Below are positions 29,449 to 38,230 of a stretch of DNA of 64,000 nucleotides, piece after piece (the first letter of the stretch is position 1; every line of letters begins with the position of its first letter). Below the pieces are notes generated by a model. It did not search any database, was not told where the DNA came from, and saw nothing but the letters and a program-made list of their open reading frames with translations. The translations under genes and the position numbers were made by a program. This DNA comes from Rhodobacteraceae bacterium UBA6796. GTDB lineage: Bacteria; Pseudomonadota; Alphaproteobacteria; Rhodobacterales; Rhodobacteraceae. The DNA lies in contig DKFM01000020.1 in the NCBI GenBank assembly GCA_002452815.1, positions 1-64,000 on the forward strand. Reading direction: 5' to 3'.

Positions 29449-30219
29449 TCAGTCGCGATCGTCCGCGTCATCTTCCCCGACGTGCGATGCACCTTCGTGC
29501 CGCTTGCCGCGGAAGCCCTGCGCCACCACGAATTTTTCCGAACTGTCGGCACGCGAGGCCGGCGGCTTCACATTGGCGACCTTGGTGAAGTTCTTTTTCA
29601 GGATGGTCTGCAGCTCGATCTCGGCCCCACCCGCCAGCACCTTGGCGACGAAGGTGCCGCCTTCCTCCAGCACGTCGAAGGCGAAATAGGCCGCCGCCTC
29701 GCACAGCGCGATGATGCGCAAGTGATCGGTGCCCTGATGCCCGGACGAGGCCGCGGCCATATCCGACATCACCACATCCGCCGGACCGCCGAGCCAAGCC
29801 TTGACCTTGTCATCCGCACCCTCTTCCAGAAAATCGAGCTGGTGGATCTCGGCGCCGGTGATCGGCGTGACCTCTTGCAGATCGACGCCCAGAACGGTGC
29901 CGACCTTCTTGCCCGATTTCTCGGCCAGGGCATTGACGCGCTTGACCGCTACCTGGCACCAGCCGCCGGGCGCACAGCCCAGATCCACCACCCGCGCGCC
30001 GGGCACGAGGAAGCGATACTTGTCGTCCAGTTCCATGATCTTGAAGGCCGCGCGACCGCGATAGCCCTCTTTCTTGGCGCGCTGCACATAGGGATCGTTC
30101 AGCTGGCGTTCGAGCCACAGCGTCGAGCTGAGCTTGCGGCCCTTGGCGGTTTTCACCCGCACCCGCAGATCCCGCTGGCCGCGCCCCGAAGTATTCTTGC
30201 CCGTCGGCGTCTTGGTCAT
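29449..30219 (-). CDS. rlmE: 23S rRNA 2'-O-methyltransferase (RlmE/FtsJ)
   Basis: A 256-aa SAM-dependent methyltransferase that modifies U2552 in the A-loop of 23S rRNA. The blocks [41 protein letters not shown] and [18 protein letters not shown] carry the SAM site and the K-D-K-E residues. The start at 30219 has GGAGAG upstream. The C-terminal 30 residues are charged. The N-terminal basic extension ([18 protein letters not shown]) is typical of alphaproteobacterial members. It follows ppx with 11 bases between. Confidence 0.94.
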   Translation of the reverse strand: MTKTPTGKNTSGRGQRDLRVRVKTAKGRKLSSTLWLERQLNDPYVQRAKKEGYRGRAAFKIMELDDKYRFLVPGARVVDLGCAPGGWCQVAVKRVNALAEKSGKKVGTVLGVDLQEVTPITGAEIHQLDFLEEGADDKVKAWLGGPADVVMSDMAAASSGHQGTDHLRIIALCEAAAYFAFDVLEEGGTFVAKVLAGGAEIELQTILKKNFTKVANVKPPASRADSSEKFVVAQGFRGKRHEGASHVGEDDADDRD

Positions 30220-30230
30220 CAGAACTCTCC

Positions 30231-31346
30231 TCAAATCGGGCCCATTTCCTCGAGCACGCCATCCGCAACCATCTGCGCATAGAGCAGCCCCTCGCGCAGC
30301 CCGCGGTCGGCCACGCTCATCTTGTCGGTCGGCCAGACCCGCATCAGCGCCTGCAAGATCGCCGCGCCCGACATAATCAGCGTGTGCCGGTCGCGCCCGA
30401 TCCGCGGGTCCGAGCGGCGCCCTTCGGGGCCCAGCTGCAGGAAACTGCGGATCACCGCGTCGATCTGGCCCGATGTCATCGTCAGCCCGTCGACCCGCGT
30501 GCGGTCATAGCGTTTCAGCCCAAGATGGCAAGCTGCAACCGTGGTTACCGTGCCCGAGGTGCCGATGATCTGGAACCCCTCCTGCGGGCTGCCCGCGCTG
30601 TAGGGCGAGAAATCGGCAAGCTTTTCCTCGAAGAACCAGCTCATCAGCGCGAAGCGCGCGGCATCGTCCTCGACATCGGCGAACTGGTCTTTCAGCGTGG
30701 CAACGCCCAGCGGCACCGAGATCCAGTCGACCACGCGCGCCGAAGGTTCGGCGCCCTCGGGCTGGTGAAAGCCGCCCGACAGCCGCATGATCGCGCGCGC
30801 CCGATCCGCGGGCGGCACCTTGGAAATGTCGATCCAGACCAGTTCGGTCGAGCCGCCGCCGATATCGACCACCAGCAGCTGTTCGGTGCGCGGGCTGACC
30901 AGCGAGGCGCAGGAAATCACCGCCAGCCGCGCCTCTTCCTCGGGCGCGATGATATCGAGCGGCAGGCCGGTTTCGCGGCGCACGAAGCGGATGAAATCGC
31001 GGGCATTGCCGGCCCGGCGGCAGGCCTCGGTCGCGACCAGACGCATCCGTTTCACGCCGTGATGTTCGATCTTGCGGCGGCAGATCTGCAAGGCCTGCAC
31101 CGTGCGCGCCATGGAACTGCGCGACAGCCGGCCAGAGGCTTCGAGCCCCTGCCCCAGCTGGACAGCCTTGGAAAAGCTGTCGACGACCTGAAACTGATTG
31201 CCCTTCGGTCGGGCAATCAGCATCCGGCAACTGTTGGTGCCAAGATCGAGCGCAGCATAAAGCTCGCCCTTCTCGGCGGGTTGGGTCGCGGGCCGCTCTA
31301 CCGTTTTCGGGAACGCGCCCGCAGACCGGGGACGCTTGGGCGCCAT
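30231..31346 (-). CDS. ppx: Ppx/GppA family exopolyphosphatase
   Basis: A 371-aa ASKHA-fold phosphatase hydrolysing polyphosphate or pppGpp. The N-terminal phosphate-1 loop [16 protein letters not shown] (about 33-48), [17 protein letters not shown] in the middle and [14 protein letters not shown] are diagnostic. The length of about 370 residues matches the short alphaproteobacterial form without the C-terminal HD-like domain. The ATG at 31346 has GGAGGG upstream; the open frame runs further into the repeat region, which I regard as non-coding. Confidence 0.92.
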   Translation of the reverse strand: MAPKRPRSAGAFPKTVERPATQPAEKGELYAALDLGTNSCRMLIARPKGNQFQVVDSFSKAVQLGQGLEASGRLSRSSMARTVQALQICRRKIEHHGVKRMRLVATEACRRAGNARDFIRFVRRETGLPLDIIAPEEEARLAVISCASLVSPRTEQLLVVDIGGGSTELVWIDISKVPPADRARAIMRLSGGFHQPEGAEPSARVVDWISVPLGVATLKDQFADVEDDAARFALMSWFFEEKLADFSPYSAGSPQEGFQIIGTSGTVTTVAACHLGLKRYDRTRVDGLTMTSGQIDAVIRSFLQLGPEGRRSDPRIGRDRHTLIMSGAAILQALMRVWPTDKMSVADRGLREGLLYAQMVADGVLEEMGPI

Positions 31347-31734
31347 CTTCACGCCCTCCGATGTCAAGTTATCCCCAAAGTAGCGCGCCCGGGGCGCCGG
31401 TTCAAGGCGGCACGCGGCACAAAGGTGACGATCCTGTGAAACCGGGTCAGGGGCGCCGCCCCTCTGGGCCTTCGGCCCATTCACCCCGGAGTATTTCGAC
31501 CAAGAAGAAGCGCCGCTTTCTTCTTGGCAAAAATACTCCTGCCGGAGGCAAACCCACCGCCCGGATGAGCGCGACTCACAATCTTGATGCATGTTTTTCC
31601 GATCCCGGGCGGTGGCGTTGCACGCGCTGCGCCGCTATCCAGATGCAGCGAGGTCGCAAGCCCCGCTCAACATGTCGAAATCCGTCATCGGGCGCGTCGT
31701 TTCTGCGCGTATTTGTGAGGCAGAGGGAATCAAA
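31347..31734. other. Divergent intergenic region ppx / one-carbon cluster
   Basis: 388 bases between the divergent starts of ppx and the PF13769 gene. The middle holds an inverted pair of composite repeats (31449-31539). The right 190 bases are the leader of the one-carbon cluster; they contain some inverted repeats but no riboswitch I can recognise. Confidence 0.5.
31449..31539. repeat. Composite repeat, inverted pair (copy B)
   Basis: GC palindrome AGGGGCGCCGCCCCT (31449-31463), hairpin TGGGCC-TTC-GGCCCA (31465-31479), core CCGGAGTATTTCGACCAAG followed by AAGAA (31485-31509), 7-8-base loop, then the inverted core ending in TTCTTGGCAAAAATACTCC (31521-31539). The right arm shares 21 consecutive bases with the copy inside the coding sequence at 39742-39762. 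Confidence 0.8.
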
Positions 31735-32046
31735 ATGGCCGAGATCACCATCGTTTTCTGGCGCGACATTCCGGCACAGATCATTGCCGGGAAGGGACGC
31801 CGCGGCGTGAAAAAGCCCCTGCCCGAGCGGTTCGAACAAGCCATCGACCGCTGCGCCATGAAGATCGGCGCGCGTGACAGCGACGCCTATCTGGCGGAAT
31901 GGCGCAAGGTGGCGATGGGCGAGCGGCCGGGCGACGACACGACCGCCGCCGAAGCGGAGCTGGCGCGCATTCTCTCTGACTATGACGCGGCGCGGATCGC
32001 CGCGCTGATCGCAAACGACGGCTGGGAGCCCCCCACGCCCGCCTGA
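31735..32046 (+). CDS. PF13769 'virulence factor' domain protein
   Basis: A 103-aa soluble protein that begins MAEITIVFWRDIPAQIIAG and contains KGRRGVKKPLPERFEQAID. It matches the small family annotated as 'virulence factor' (PF13769), whose biochemical role is unknown to me. The frame is open for 48 more codons upstream, but this ATG follows GAGGG and matches the usual N-terminus. It lies 12 bases before the metF-like gene and is probably cotranscribed with it, which points to one-carbon metabolism rather than virulence. Confidence 0.82.
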   Translation: MAEITIVFWRDIPAQIIAGKGRRGVKKPLPERFEQAIDRCAMKIGARDSDAYLAEWRKVAMGERPGDDTTAAEAELARILSDYDAARIAALIANDGWEPPTPA

Positions 32047-32058
32047 TGGAGAGAAGGA

Positions 32059-32949
32059 ATGGCGCTTTTGAACTTCCGCCGCGAGAACGAGACGCCCGGC
32101 AACGGTGTGGTCAGCGCCTTTCTGGACGGCTGCTCCATCGAGGTGATGCCGCGCACCGCCGCCGCGATCGAGGATTTCCGCCCGCTGCTGCCGGCGGGCA
32201 CCCGGGTCTACATCGCCCATATCGAGGGCACGCCGATCGAGGATATGGTCGCGACCGCCCGCCGCCTGCGCGCCGAGGGTTTCGAGCCGATGCCGCATTT
32301 CCCCGCGCGCATCATCCGCGACACCGTGCAGCTGAATGACTGGGTTCAGCGCTACAAGGGCGAGGCCGGTGTGCGCCAAGCCCTGCTGCTGGGCGGCGGG
32401 GTGAAGCATCCAGTGGGCACGCTGGATAACGCAATGCAACTGCTGGAGAGCGGCGCATTCAACGGCTTTGCCCGGCTGCATATCGCAGGCCACCCCGAAG
32501 GCAACCGCGACATCGACCCGGCAGGCGGTGACAAGATCGTCATGCAAGCCCTTAAACTCAAACAGGATTTCGCGAACCGCACCGATGCCGACATGGCCAT
32601 CGTCACGCAATTCGCCTTCGAGGCCGCGCCGATCATCGCCTGGGCCGACCGGCTGGCCGCCGAAGGGATCCGCCTGCCGATCCATATCGGCGTGGCCGGG
32701 CCCGCAAAGTTGCAGACGCTGCTGAAATTCGCAATTGCCTGCGGTGTCGGGCCCAGCCTGCGGGTGCTGCAAAAACGCGCGCGTGACGTGACCAAGCTGC
32801 TCATGCCCTTCGAGCCGACCGATCTGGTGGCCGGGCTGGCGGCACACAAGGCCGCACACCCGGAGTTCGGCATTGAAGCCGTGCATTTCTTCCCCCTCGG
32901 GGGTATCAAGACCAACGCGACCTGGATCGCGGACCATTCGAAAGGCTGA
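32059..32949 (+). CDS. Methylenetetrahydrofolate reductase (MetF-like)
   Basis: A 296-aa TIM-barrel flavoprotein of the MTHFR family. Recognisable are SIEVMPRTAAAIEDFR, HFPARIIRD, the HIAGHPEGNRDI block (about 138-150), TQFAFEAAPIIAWAD and VGVAGPAKLQTL-like sequence. It should interconvert methylene- and methyl-tetrahydrofolate. GAGAGAAGGA precedes the start. It ends 2 bases before a methyltetrahydrofolate methyltransferase-like gene, so methyl-THF is probably passed to or from a corrinoid methyl-transfer system rather than only to methionine synthase. Confidence 0.88.
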   Translation: MALLNFRRENETPGNGVVSAFLDGCSIEVMPRTAAAIEDFRPLLPAGTRVYIAHIEGTPIEDMVATARRLRAEGFEPMPHFPARIIRDTVQLNDWVQRYKGEAGVRQALLLGGGVKHPVGTLDNAMQLLESGAFNGFARLHIAGHPEGNRDIDPAGGDKIVMQALKLKQDFANRTDADMAIVTQFAFEAAPIIAWADRLAAEGIRLPIHIGVAGPAKLQTLLKFAIACGVGPSLRVLQKRARDVTKLLMPFEPTDLVAGLAAHKAAHPEFGIEAVHFFPLGGIKTNATWIADHSKG

Positions 32950-32951
32950 CC

Positions 32952-33929
32952 ATGACCCGCACCGTAATCGAGTCCAAAACCAAGACCGTCGTGATCGGCT
33001 TTGACGAGCCCTTCTGCGTCATCGGCGAGCGGATCAACCCCACCGGGCGCAAGAAGCTGGCCGCAGAACTGGAGATCGGCGATTTCTCGACCGTCGAGAA
33101 AGACGCGCTGGAACAGGTCGCCTGCGGGGCGATGGTGCTGGACATCAACTCGGGTGCGGTCTTCTCGAACAAGATGGCCGAAGACCCGCGTTATGCCGAC
33201 AACAACTTCGTCGAACCGCCGCTGATGCGCGAGCTGATCGCCCGGGTGCAGGCGATCACCGACGTGCCGCTGTGCATCGACAGCTCGGTCCCTGCCGCGC
33301 TGGAAGCCGGGCTTGCCGCCTGCGAGGGCCGGCCGCTGCTGAACTCGGTCACCGGCGAGGAGGAGCGGCTGGACCTGGTGCTGCCGCTGGTCAAGAAATA
33401 CAACGTGCCGGTGGTGGCGATCTCGAACGATGACACCGGGATTTCCGAAGACCCCGACGTGCGCTTTGCCGTGGCAAAGAAGATCGTCGAACGTGCCGCC
33501 GATTTCGGCATTCCGGCGCATGACATCGTTGTTGACCCGCTGGTGATGCCGGTCGGCGCGATGGCGACGGCGGGGCGGCAGGTCTTTACCTTGGTCAACC
33601 GGCTGCGCACTGAACTGGGCGTGAACACCACCTGCGGCGCATCGAACATCAGCTTCGGGCTGCCCAACCGCCATGGCGTCAACGCCGCCTTCCTGCCGAT
33701 GGCGATTGGCGCGGGCATGACCAGCGCGATCATGAACCCCGTCCGTTCGGTCGAGATGGAGGCGATCCGCGCCGCCAACATGCTGATGGATCACGACCCG
33801 AACGGCACCGAATGGATCAAGCTGAGCCGCGTTCTGGATGCGATGAAAGAAGGCGCGAGCTTCGCCGAGGCCTCGGCCGCTGCGGCGGCAAGTGGCGGGC
33901 GCGGCGGGCGCCGGCGCGCCCGCGGCTGA
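32952..33929 (+). CDS. Pterin-binding methyltetrahydrofolate:corrinoid methyltransferase
   Basis: A 325-aa pterin-binding TIM barrel (DHPS/MeTr superfamily). VIGERINPTGRKKLAAEL near residue 25, LDINSGAVF, PLCIDSSVPAALEAGL and CGASNISFGLPNR are the classical MeTr blocks that bind methyl-THF. Family members move a methyl group between tetrahydrofolate and a separate corrinoid protein. No corrinoid-binding gene is in this window, so its partner is encoded elsewhere. The last 20 residues are Gly/Arg-rich (GGRGGRRRARG), an unusual basic tail. A strong terminator follows 25 bases downstream. Confidence 0.88.
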   Translation: MTRTVIESKTKTVVIGFDEPFCVIGERINPTGRKKLAAELEIGDFSTVEKDALEQVACGAMVLDINSGAVFSNKMAEDPRYADNNFVEPPLMRELIARVQAITDVPLCIDSSVPAALEAGLAACEGRPLLNSVTGEEERLDLVLPLVKKYNVPVVAISNDDTGISEDPDVRFAVAKKIVERAADFGIPAHDIVVDPLVMPVGAMATAGRQVFTLVNRLRTELGVNTTCGASNISFGLPNRHGVNAAFLPMAIGAGMTSAIMNPVRSVEMEAIRAANMLMDHDPNGTEWIKLSRVLDAMKEGASFAEASAAAAASGGRGGRRRARG

Positions 33930-34448
33930 TCGGCCGCAAGCCCACCCCGATTCGAAGCCCCGCCCCTCGTGCGGGGCTTTGTTTCATTCCGACGCCCAAT
34001 CTGCGCCACATCGCGGGAATGTCGCGTCCTGCGAAGAATGTGGCGGCCCGCTGCTGAGCACACAGCACAACAAGATTAAAAATCTGAAAACAATTTCCGC
34101 AAGTGCTGTTTCCAGATCGTGAACGCACCGTCATCAGCACCTGGCGAGATCTGCTCGATTCGGCACGAAACGGCACCAGACTGTTTCCGCCTCACGCCCC
34201 ATTTCCCCCGCAGGCGCCGGATTGCGGCAACAACAAGGCGTATCCCGGGCGCAATCCGGGCACCACATCTGGGTCGGACACGAAAAAATCTTATTTCAAC
34301 TCAAACTATTGCTGGTCGAAGTTAAAGTGTTGTGCCTAATCTGGGGCACCAACCTGGGATACGCACTGCCATGCGTGATACATGTCTGCCGCCTTGGGCG
34401 GTCTCCGCTGCCACGGAGACCGCCGGGCCTTCCAATCTGCCTGTGCCG
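33930..34448. other. 519-base gap with terminator and AT-rich patches
   Basis: After the terminator (33955-33984) the sequence becomes markedly richer in A/T than the rest of the window at about 34070-34115 and 34265-34345. It includes a small inverted repeat AGATT-AAA-AATCT (34073-34085). Open frames here are short and lack ribosome binding sites. The right part should hold the promoter of the DUF2927 lipoprotein gene. Confidence 0.5.
33955..33984 (+). terminator. Rho-independent terminator of the one-carbon cluster
   Basis: AAGCCCCGC (33955-33963), loop CCCTCGT, GCGGGGCTT (33971-33979), then TGTTT. A 9-base perfect stem with a T-rich tail directly after the methyltransferase gene. Confidence 0.88.
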
Positions 34449-35846
34449 ATGCGGCGGGGGCGTCTGATCTCGCGTCTGCCGGGGCTTGTGTTCGCCCTGA
34501 CGCTGGCCGCCTGCACGGCAGCGCCGCCCTTGGAAAAACCCGCGACGCGCGCCTCTTCTGCGGCTATCGACCTGCCGCTGAACGACCCGACGGCGGGGAT
34601 CATGGCCTCGGTGCCCCGCGCGCGGCTGCCCGGCAACACGCAACTGGCCGAAGACTTCCTCGAACTCAGCTTTTCGCTGGAATCAGGGCGTGCGCTGTCC
34701 CGGTTCACCCGCTTCGAAGGGCCGGTGTCGATCACGCTTTCGGGGCGCGTGCCGCCCACCGCCCCGCAAGAGCTTGCCCGTCTTGTCAGCCGGCTCCAGC
34801 GCGAGGCGGGGCTTGCGGTGACCACCCAGCCGGGCAATGCCAACCACATCAACATCGAATTCCTGCCCAAGCGCGAAATGCAGGCGCAGGTGCCTAATGC
34901 CGCCTGTTTCGTGGTGCCCAATGTCAGCGACTGGGCCGATTACCGCGCCGCGCGGCGAAGCACGCGCGCGGATTGGGCCGCACTGACCAGCCGTCAGACC
35001 GCGACGGTCTTCGTGCCCTCCGACAGCACCCCGCAAGAGGTCCGCGACTGCCTGCACGAAGAGATTTCCCAGGCATTGGGGCCGCTCAATGACCTGTATC
35101 GCCTGCCCGACACGGTCTGGAACGACGACAATTTCCACACCGTTCTGACCCGCTTCGACATGACGGTCCTGCGCGCGACCTATGCGCCCGAACTGCATTC
35201 GGGAATGAGCCGCCCCGAGGTGATGGCCGCCCTGCCCCGCGTTCTGGCCCGGATCAACCCCGCAGGCGGCGCGGTCGGCCAGTTGCGCGAAGACCCGACA
35301 CCGCGCGCCTATATCAATGCGGTCGAGGCCGCGTTGGGGGCGCGCTCGAATACGGGCCGGCGTCAGGCCGCCGCCAAGGAGGCGGTGCAGATCGCCGCAG
35401 GTCAGGGCTGGACCGACACGCGCGCGGGCTTTGCCTGGTTCGCGCTGGGGCGGCTGAGCATGAAGGACGATCCCTCGACCGCGCTGCGCGCTTTCCTGAA
35501 CGCCGGTGCGATCTATCGTGCGACGCCGGGCGCGGGCATTCAGGCGGCGCATGTCGACATGCAACTGGCGGCCTTCGCGCTGGGGTCGGGGCGGGCGCAG
35601 GATGCGATCGCGCTGGTCAACCGCTCGTTGTCGGCCGCGCTGGACGGCGAGAATGCGGCGCTGATGGCCACGCTCTACATGATCCGCGCCGAAAGCTATG
35701 AGGCATTGGGGCAGAGTGCGCTTGCCCGTCAGGCGCGGCTCGACTCGGCCAACTGGGCGCGGTATGGCTTTGGTTCGGACGCTGCCGTCCGCGCCCGGGC
35801 TGCCGAAGTGGCGGCATTGGCGCAGGCCGGGGCACGGTTGAACTGA
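34449..35846 (+). CDS. DUF2927 domain lipoprotein
   Basis: A 465-aa protein with a lipoprotein signal peptide (MRRGRLISRLPGLVFALTLA, then the lipobox Cys22 in LAAC) and a DUF2927 domain at about 95-275 (CFVVPNVSDWADYRAARR, DCLHEEISQALGPLNDLYRLPD, LRATYAPELHSGMSR). The C-terminal 150 residues look like helical TPR-type repeats. The conserved HEE(I/L)SQ stretch resembles a zinc-peptidase helix, but no third ligand is evident. The start was chosen for the lipobox; an in-frame ATG at 34371 would add 26 residues. The function of DUF2927 is unknown to me. Confidence 0.8.
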   Translation: MRRGRLISRLPGLVFALTLAACTAAPPLEKPATRASSAAIDLPLNDPTAGIMASVPRARLPGNTQLAEDFLELSFSLESGRALSRFTRFEGPVSITLSGRVPPTAPQELARLVSRLQREAGLAVTTQPGNANHINIEFLPKREMQAQVPNAACFVVPNVSDWADYRAARRSTRADWAALTSRQTATVFVPSDSTPQEVRDCLHEEISQALGPLNDLYRLPDTVWNDDNFHTVLTRFDMTVLRATYAPELHSGMSRPEVMAALPRVLARINPAGGAVGQLREDPTPRAYINAVEAALGARSNTGRRQAAAKEAVQIAAGQGWTDTRAGFAWFALGRLSMKDDPSTALRAFLNAGAIYRATPGAGIQAAHVDMQLAAFALGSGRAQDAIALVNRSLSAALDGENAALMATLYMIRAESYEALGQSALARQARLDSANWARYGFGSDAAVRARAAEVAALAQAGARLN

Positions 35847-35875
35847 GGGCGCGCAGGCGTCCAGTTGGAGGCGCC

Positions 35876-36040
35876 ATGATCGTCATCGCCGGGGCCGTGA
35901 TCGGCGCCATCATCGGATACCGCCGGGCTGCATCGCGCGGCGGCAACGCCATGGACCGCGCCCAATATGCCGCCGTGCATGGCATCGCGCTGGCGCTGCT
36001 GGGGCTGTTCGTCACGCTGATCATCGACCGCAACTTCTGA
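35876..36040 (+). CDS. 54-aa two-helix membrane protein (unknown)
   Basis: A small frame with ribosome binding site TTGGAGG five bases before the ATG. The protein begins MIVIAGAVIGAIIGYRRAAS, has a charged loop RGGNAMDRAQYA, and a second hydrophobic helix VHGIALALLGLFVTLII ending DRNF. It lies 29 bases after the DUF2927 gene and 10 bases before the VWA gene, in the same direction, so it is probably part of that transcript. No family recognised. Confidence 0.7.
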   Translation: MIVIAGAVIGAIIGYRRAASRGGNAMDRAQYAAVHGIALALLGLFVTLIIDRNF

Positions 36041-36050
36041 GGCGCCCGCG

Positions 36051-37232
36051 ATGTTCCTGCCCTTTTTCGACACACTCAGACGCGGCGGGGTTCCGGTTTC
36101 CCTGCGCGAATATCTGAGCTTTCTTGAAGGGTTGGCCGCCGGTCTGTGCACCTATGACGTGGACGGGTTCTATTATTTCGCCCGCGCCACGATGGTGAAG
36201 GACGAACGCCACCTCGACCGCTTCGACCGGGCCTTTGCCGAGGCGTTTCAGGGCCTTGAAGCGATCACCCCCGAACAGGTGCTCGACGCCGTCGACCTGC
36301 CCGAGGACTGGCTGCGCAAGCTGGCCGAACGCCATCTGAGCGACGAGGAAAAGGCGCAGATCGAGGCCCTGGGCGGGTTCGAGAAGCTGATGGAAACGCT
36401 GAAAGAGCGGCTGAAGGAACAGCAAGGCCGCCATCAGGGCGGCAACAAATGGATCGGCACCGCCGGCACTTCGCCCTTCGGCGCCTATGGCTACAACCCC
36501 GAAGGGGTGCGGATCGGACAGGACAAGTCACGTCATCAACGCGCCGTAAAAGTCTGGGACAAAAGGGAATTCCGGGATTTCGACGACAGCGTCGAACTGG
36601 GCACCCGCAACATCAAGGTCGCGCTGAAACGGCTGCGGCAATGGGCCCGCCACGGCGCGACCGAAGAACTGGACCTGCCCGCCACGATCCGCGCCAGCGC
36701 GGATGCGGGCTATATCGACGTGAAGACCCGCCCCGAACGGCACAATGCCGTCAAGGTGGTGCTGTTTCTCGATGTCGGCGGCTCGATGGATGCACATGTC
36801 AAGCTGGTCGAAGAGCTGTTTTCGGCCGCCAAGGCGGAATTCAAGCATCTGGAACATTACTACTTCCACAACTGCCTGTATGAGGGCGTGTGGAAATCGA
36901 ACCACCGCCGCTGGGACGAGGTGACCCCCACCTGGGAGGTCCTCAACCGCTATGGCCCCGATTACAAATGCATCTTCGTGGGCGATGCCTCGATGTCGCC
37001 TTACGAGATCACCCACGCGGGCGGCGCAAACGAACATTGGAACCCCGAGGCGGGCGCGGTCTGGCTGGCGCGGGCGCGCGAACAATGGCCTGCCCATGTC
37101 TGGCTCAACCCGCTGGCCGAGCGGCTGTGGCCCTATACCCAGTCGATCGGCATCATCCGGCAGGAATTCGACAACCGGATGTATCCCCTGACGCTCGCCG
37201 GGATCACGGATGCGATGAAGGTTCTGGGATGA
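36051..37232 (+). CDS. VWA (CoxE-like) domain protein
   Basis: A 393-aa cytoplasmic protein. The N-terminal helical part (1-130) begins MFLPFFDTLRRGGVPVSLREYLSFL. The C-terminal half is a von Willebrand A domain of the CoxE-like class. The metal site reads DVGGS (residues 241-245) where the canonical MIDAS is DxSxS. Such proteins usually work with a MoxR-type AAA+ ATPase in cofactor insertion or assembly of enzyme complexes; no MoxR gene is adjacent here. Its stop overlaps the ATG of the next gene. Confidence 0.87.
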   Translation: MFLPFFDTLRRGGVPVSLREYLSFLEGLAAGLCTYDVDGFYYFARATMVKDERHLDRFDRAFAEAFQGLEAITPEQVLDAVDLPEDWLRKLAERHLSDEEKAQIEALGGFEKLMETLKERLKEQQGRHQGGNKWIGTAGTSPFGAYGYNPEGVRIGQDKSRHQRAVKVWDKREFRDFDDSVELGTRNIKVALKRLRQWARHGATEELDLPATIRASADAGYIDVKTRPERHNAVKVVLFLDVGGSMDAHVKLVEELFSAAKAEFKHLEHYYFHNCLYEGVWKSNHRRWDEVTPTWEVLNRYGPDYKCIFVGDASMSPYEITHAGGANEHWNPEAGAVWLARAREQWPAHVWLNPLAERLWPYTQSIGIIRQEFDNRMYPLTLAGITDAMKVLG

Positions 37233-37597
37233 GCGTTCTGGCCCGCCTCTGGCGTGAACAGCGCGGGGTGCTGATCGCCTTCGTGCTGGCACTGGGGCTG
37301 GCGCTGTTCTTCGGCGGGCGGATGGTCAGCCGCGCACTTTACTGGGCCGACCCCGCGCATCGCCAGCAGGCGCCCGAACCCTGGATGAGCCCGGGCTATA
37401 TCGCGCGCAGCTGGCATCTGCGGATCGAAGACATCGACGCCGTGCTGGGGGTCACCGACGGGCGGGCGCTGGTGGGCAAGGGGCCGCCCACGCTGGAACG
37501 GATTGCCGCCGCATTGGGGGTGCCGGTCGTCGATCTGATCGAACGGCTGAACGCCGCCCTGCCCGCCCTTGCAGCACAGGCCCCGCCCGGCCCATGA
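37229..37597 (+). CDS. 122-aa membrane-anchored protein (unknown)
   Basis: The start overlaps the VWA gene stop (ATGA) and the stop overlaps the dedA start (ATGA), so it is translationally coupled on both sides. One transmembrane helix spans about 14-32 (VLIAFVLALGLALFFGG). A soluble C-terminal part follows with WMSPGYIARSWHLRIEDID and a segment TLERIAAALGVPVVDLIERL that looks like a small helix-turn-helix. I recognise no named family. Both junctions argue strongly that it is a real gene. Confidence 0.78.
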   Translation: MSVLARLWREQRGVLIAFVLALGLALFFGGRMVSRALYWADPAHRQQAPEPWMSPGYIARSWHLRIEDIDAVLGVTDGRALVGKGPPTLERIAAALGVPVVDLIERLNAALPALAAQAPPGP

Positions 37598-38199
37598 GCA
37601 ACGCCGCCCTGACCGACTGGGTTCTGGCCCAGCTGCCGCTTTACGGGCCCTGGCTGCTGGGGATGACCACCTTCCTCAGCTGCCTGGCGCTGCCGGTGCC
37701 TGCCTCGCTGATGATGATCGCCTCGGGCGCCTTCGTGGCGACCGGCGATCTGTCGCTGCCCGCCATTGGCGGCGCGGCCTTCGCCGGGGCGGTCAGCGGC
37801 GATCAGGCCGGGTTCTGGCTGGGGCGGCGCGCCGGGCGGCTGCTGCCCGCCCCCGACAGCCGCAAGGGCAAGCTGATTTCCGCCGCGCTCGAACAACTGG
37901 CGCGCAAGGGCGCGGTCACGGTGTTTCTGAGCCGTTGGCTGTTCTCGGCGCTTGGGCCCTGGGTCAACCTGGCGGCAGGCGCCTCGGGGTTTCGCCACCC
38001 GCGCTTCACCCTGGCGGGCGTGCTGGGCGAGGCGGTCTGGGTCGGCGCTTATGTCGGCCTTGGCATCGCCTTCGGCGCCAATCTGCAGGCAGCCGCCGAT
38101 CTGGCCTCGAACGCGTTGGGGCTGATGGCGGCGGGCGCGATGGCCGTGGCGCTTGGCTGGTGGCTGTGGCGCGCCGCCCGACAGCCCCGCCGCCGTTGA
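37594..38199 (+). CDS. DedA family membrane protein
   Basis: A 201-aa polytopic inner-membrane protein of the DedA/SNARE-associated family. Conserved features are LALPVPASLMMIASGAF, the GxxxGDxxGFWLGRRAG block (about 67-83) and FLSRWLFSALGPWVNLAAG, with the Arg typical of the re-entrant helix. Family members are lipid scramblases or transporters (undecaprenyl phosphate or phosphatidylethanolamine) needed for envelope homeostasis. It is coupled to the preceding small membrane protein. Confidence 0.9.
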   Translation: MSNAALTDWVLAQLPLYGPWLLGMTTFLSCLALPVPASLMMIASGAFVATGDLSLPAIGGAAFAGAVSGDQAGFWLGRRAGRLLPAPDSRKGKLISAALEQLARKGAVTVFLSRWLFSALGPWVNLAAGASGFRHPRFTLAGVLGEAVWVGAYVGLGIAFGANLQAAADLASNALGLMAAGAMAVALGWWLWRAARQPRRR

Positions 38200-38230
38200 C
38201 GCCCCCCGCCTTTGGCCCCATATCCCCCCC

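Noticed and set aside
31347..31592. N-terminal extension of ppx into the repeat region
   Set aside because: The extension would translate the composite repeat and has no ribosome binding site. The ATG at 31346 has GGAGGG at good spacing.
31540..31734. SAM or SAH riboswitch upstream of the one-carbon cluster
   Set aside because: Some inverted repeats and a GCGAGG-type stretch are present, but I could not fit any known SAM or SAH consensus, and the conserved core bases are missing.
34969..35120. DUF2927 lipoprotein as a zinc peptidase (HEEISQ stretch)
   Set aside because: The second His of an HExxH motif is absent and no downstream ligand is apparent, so the resemblance is probably superficial.
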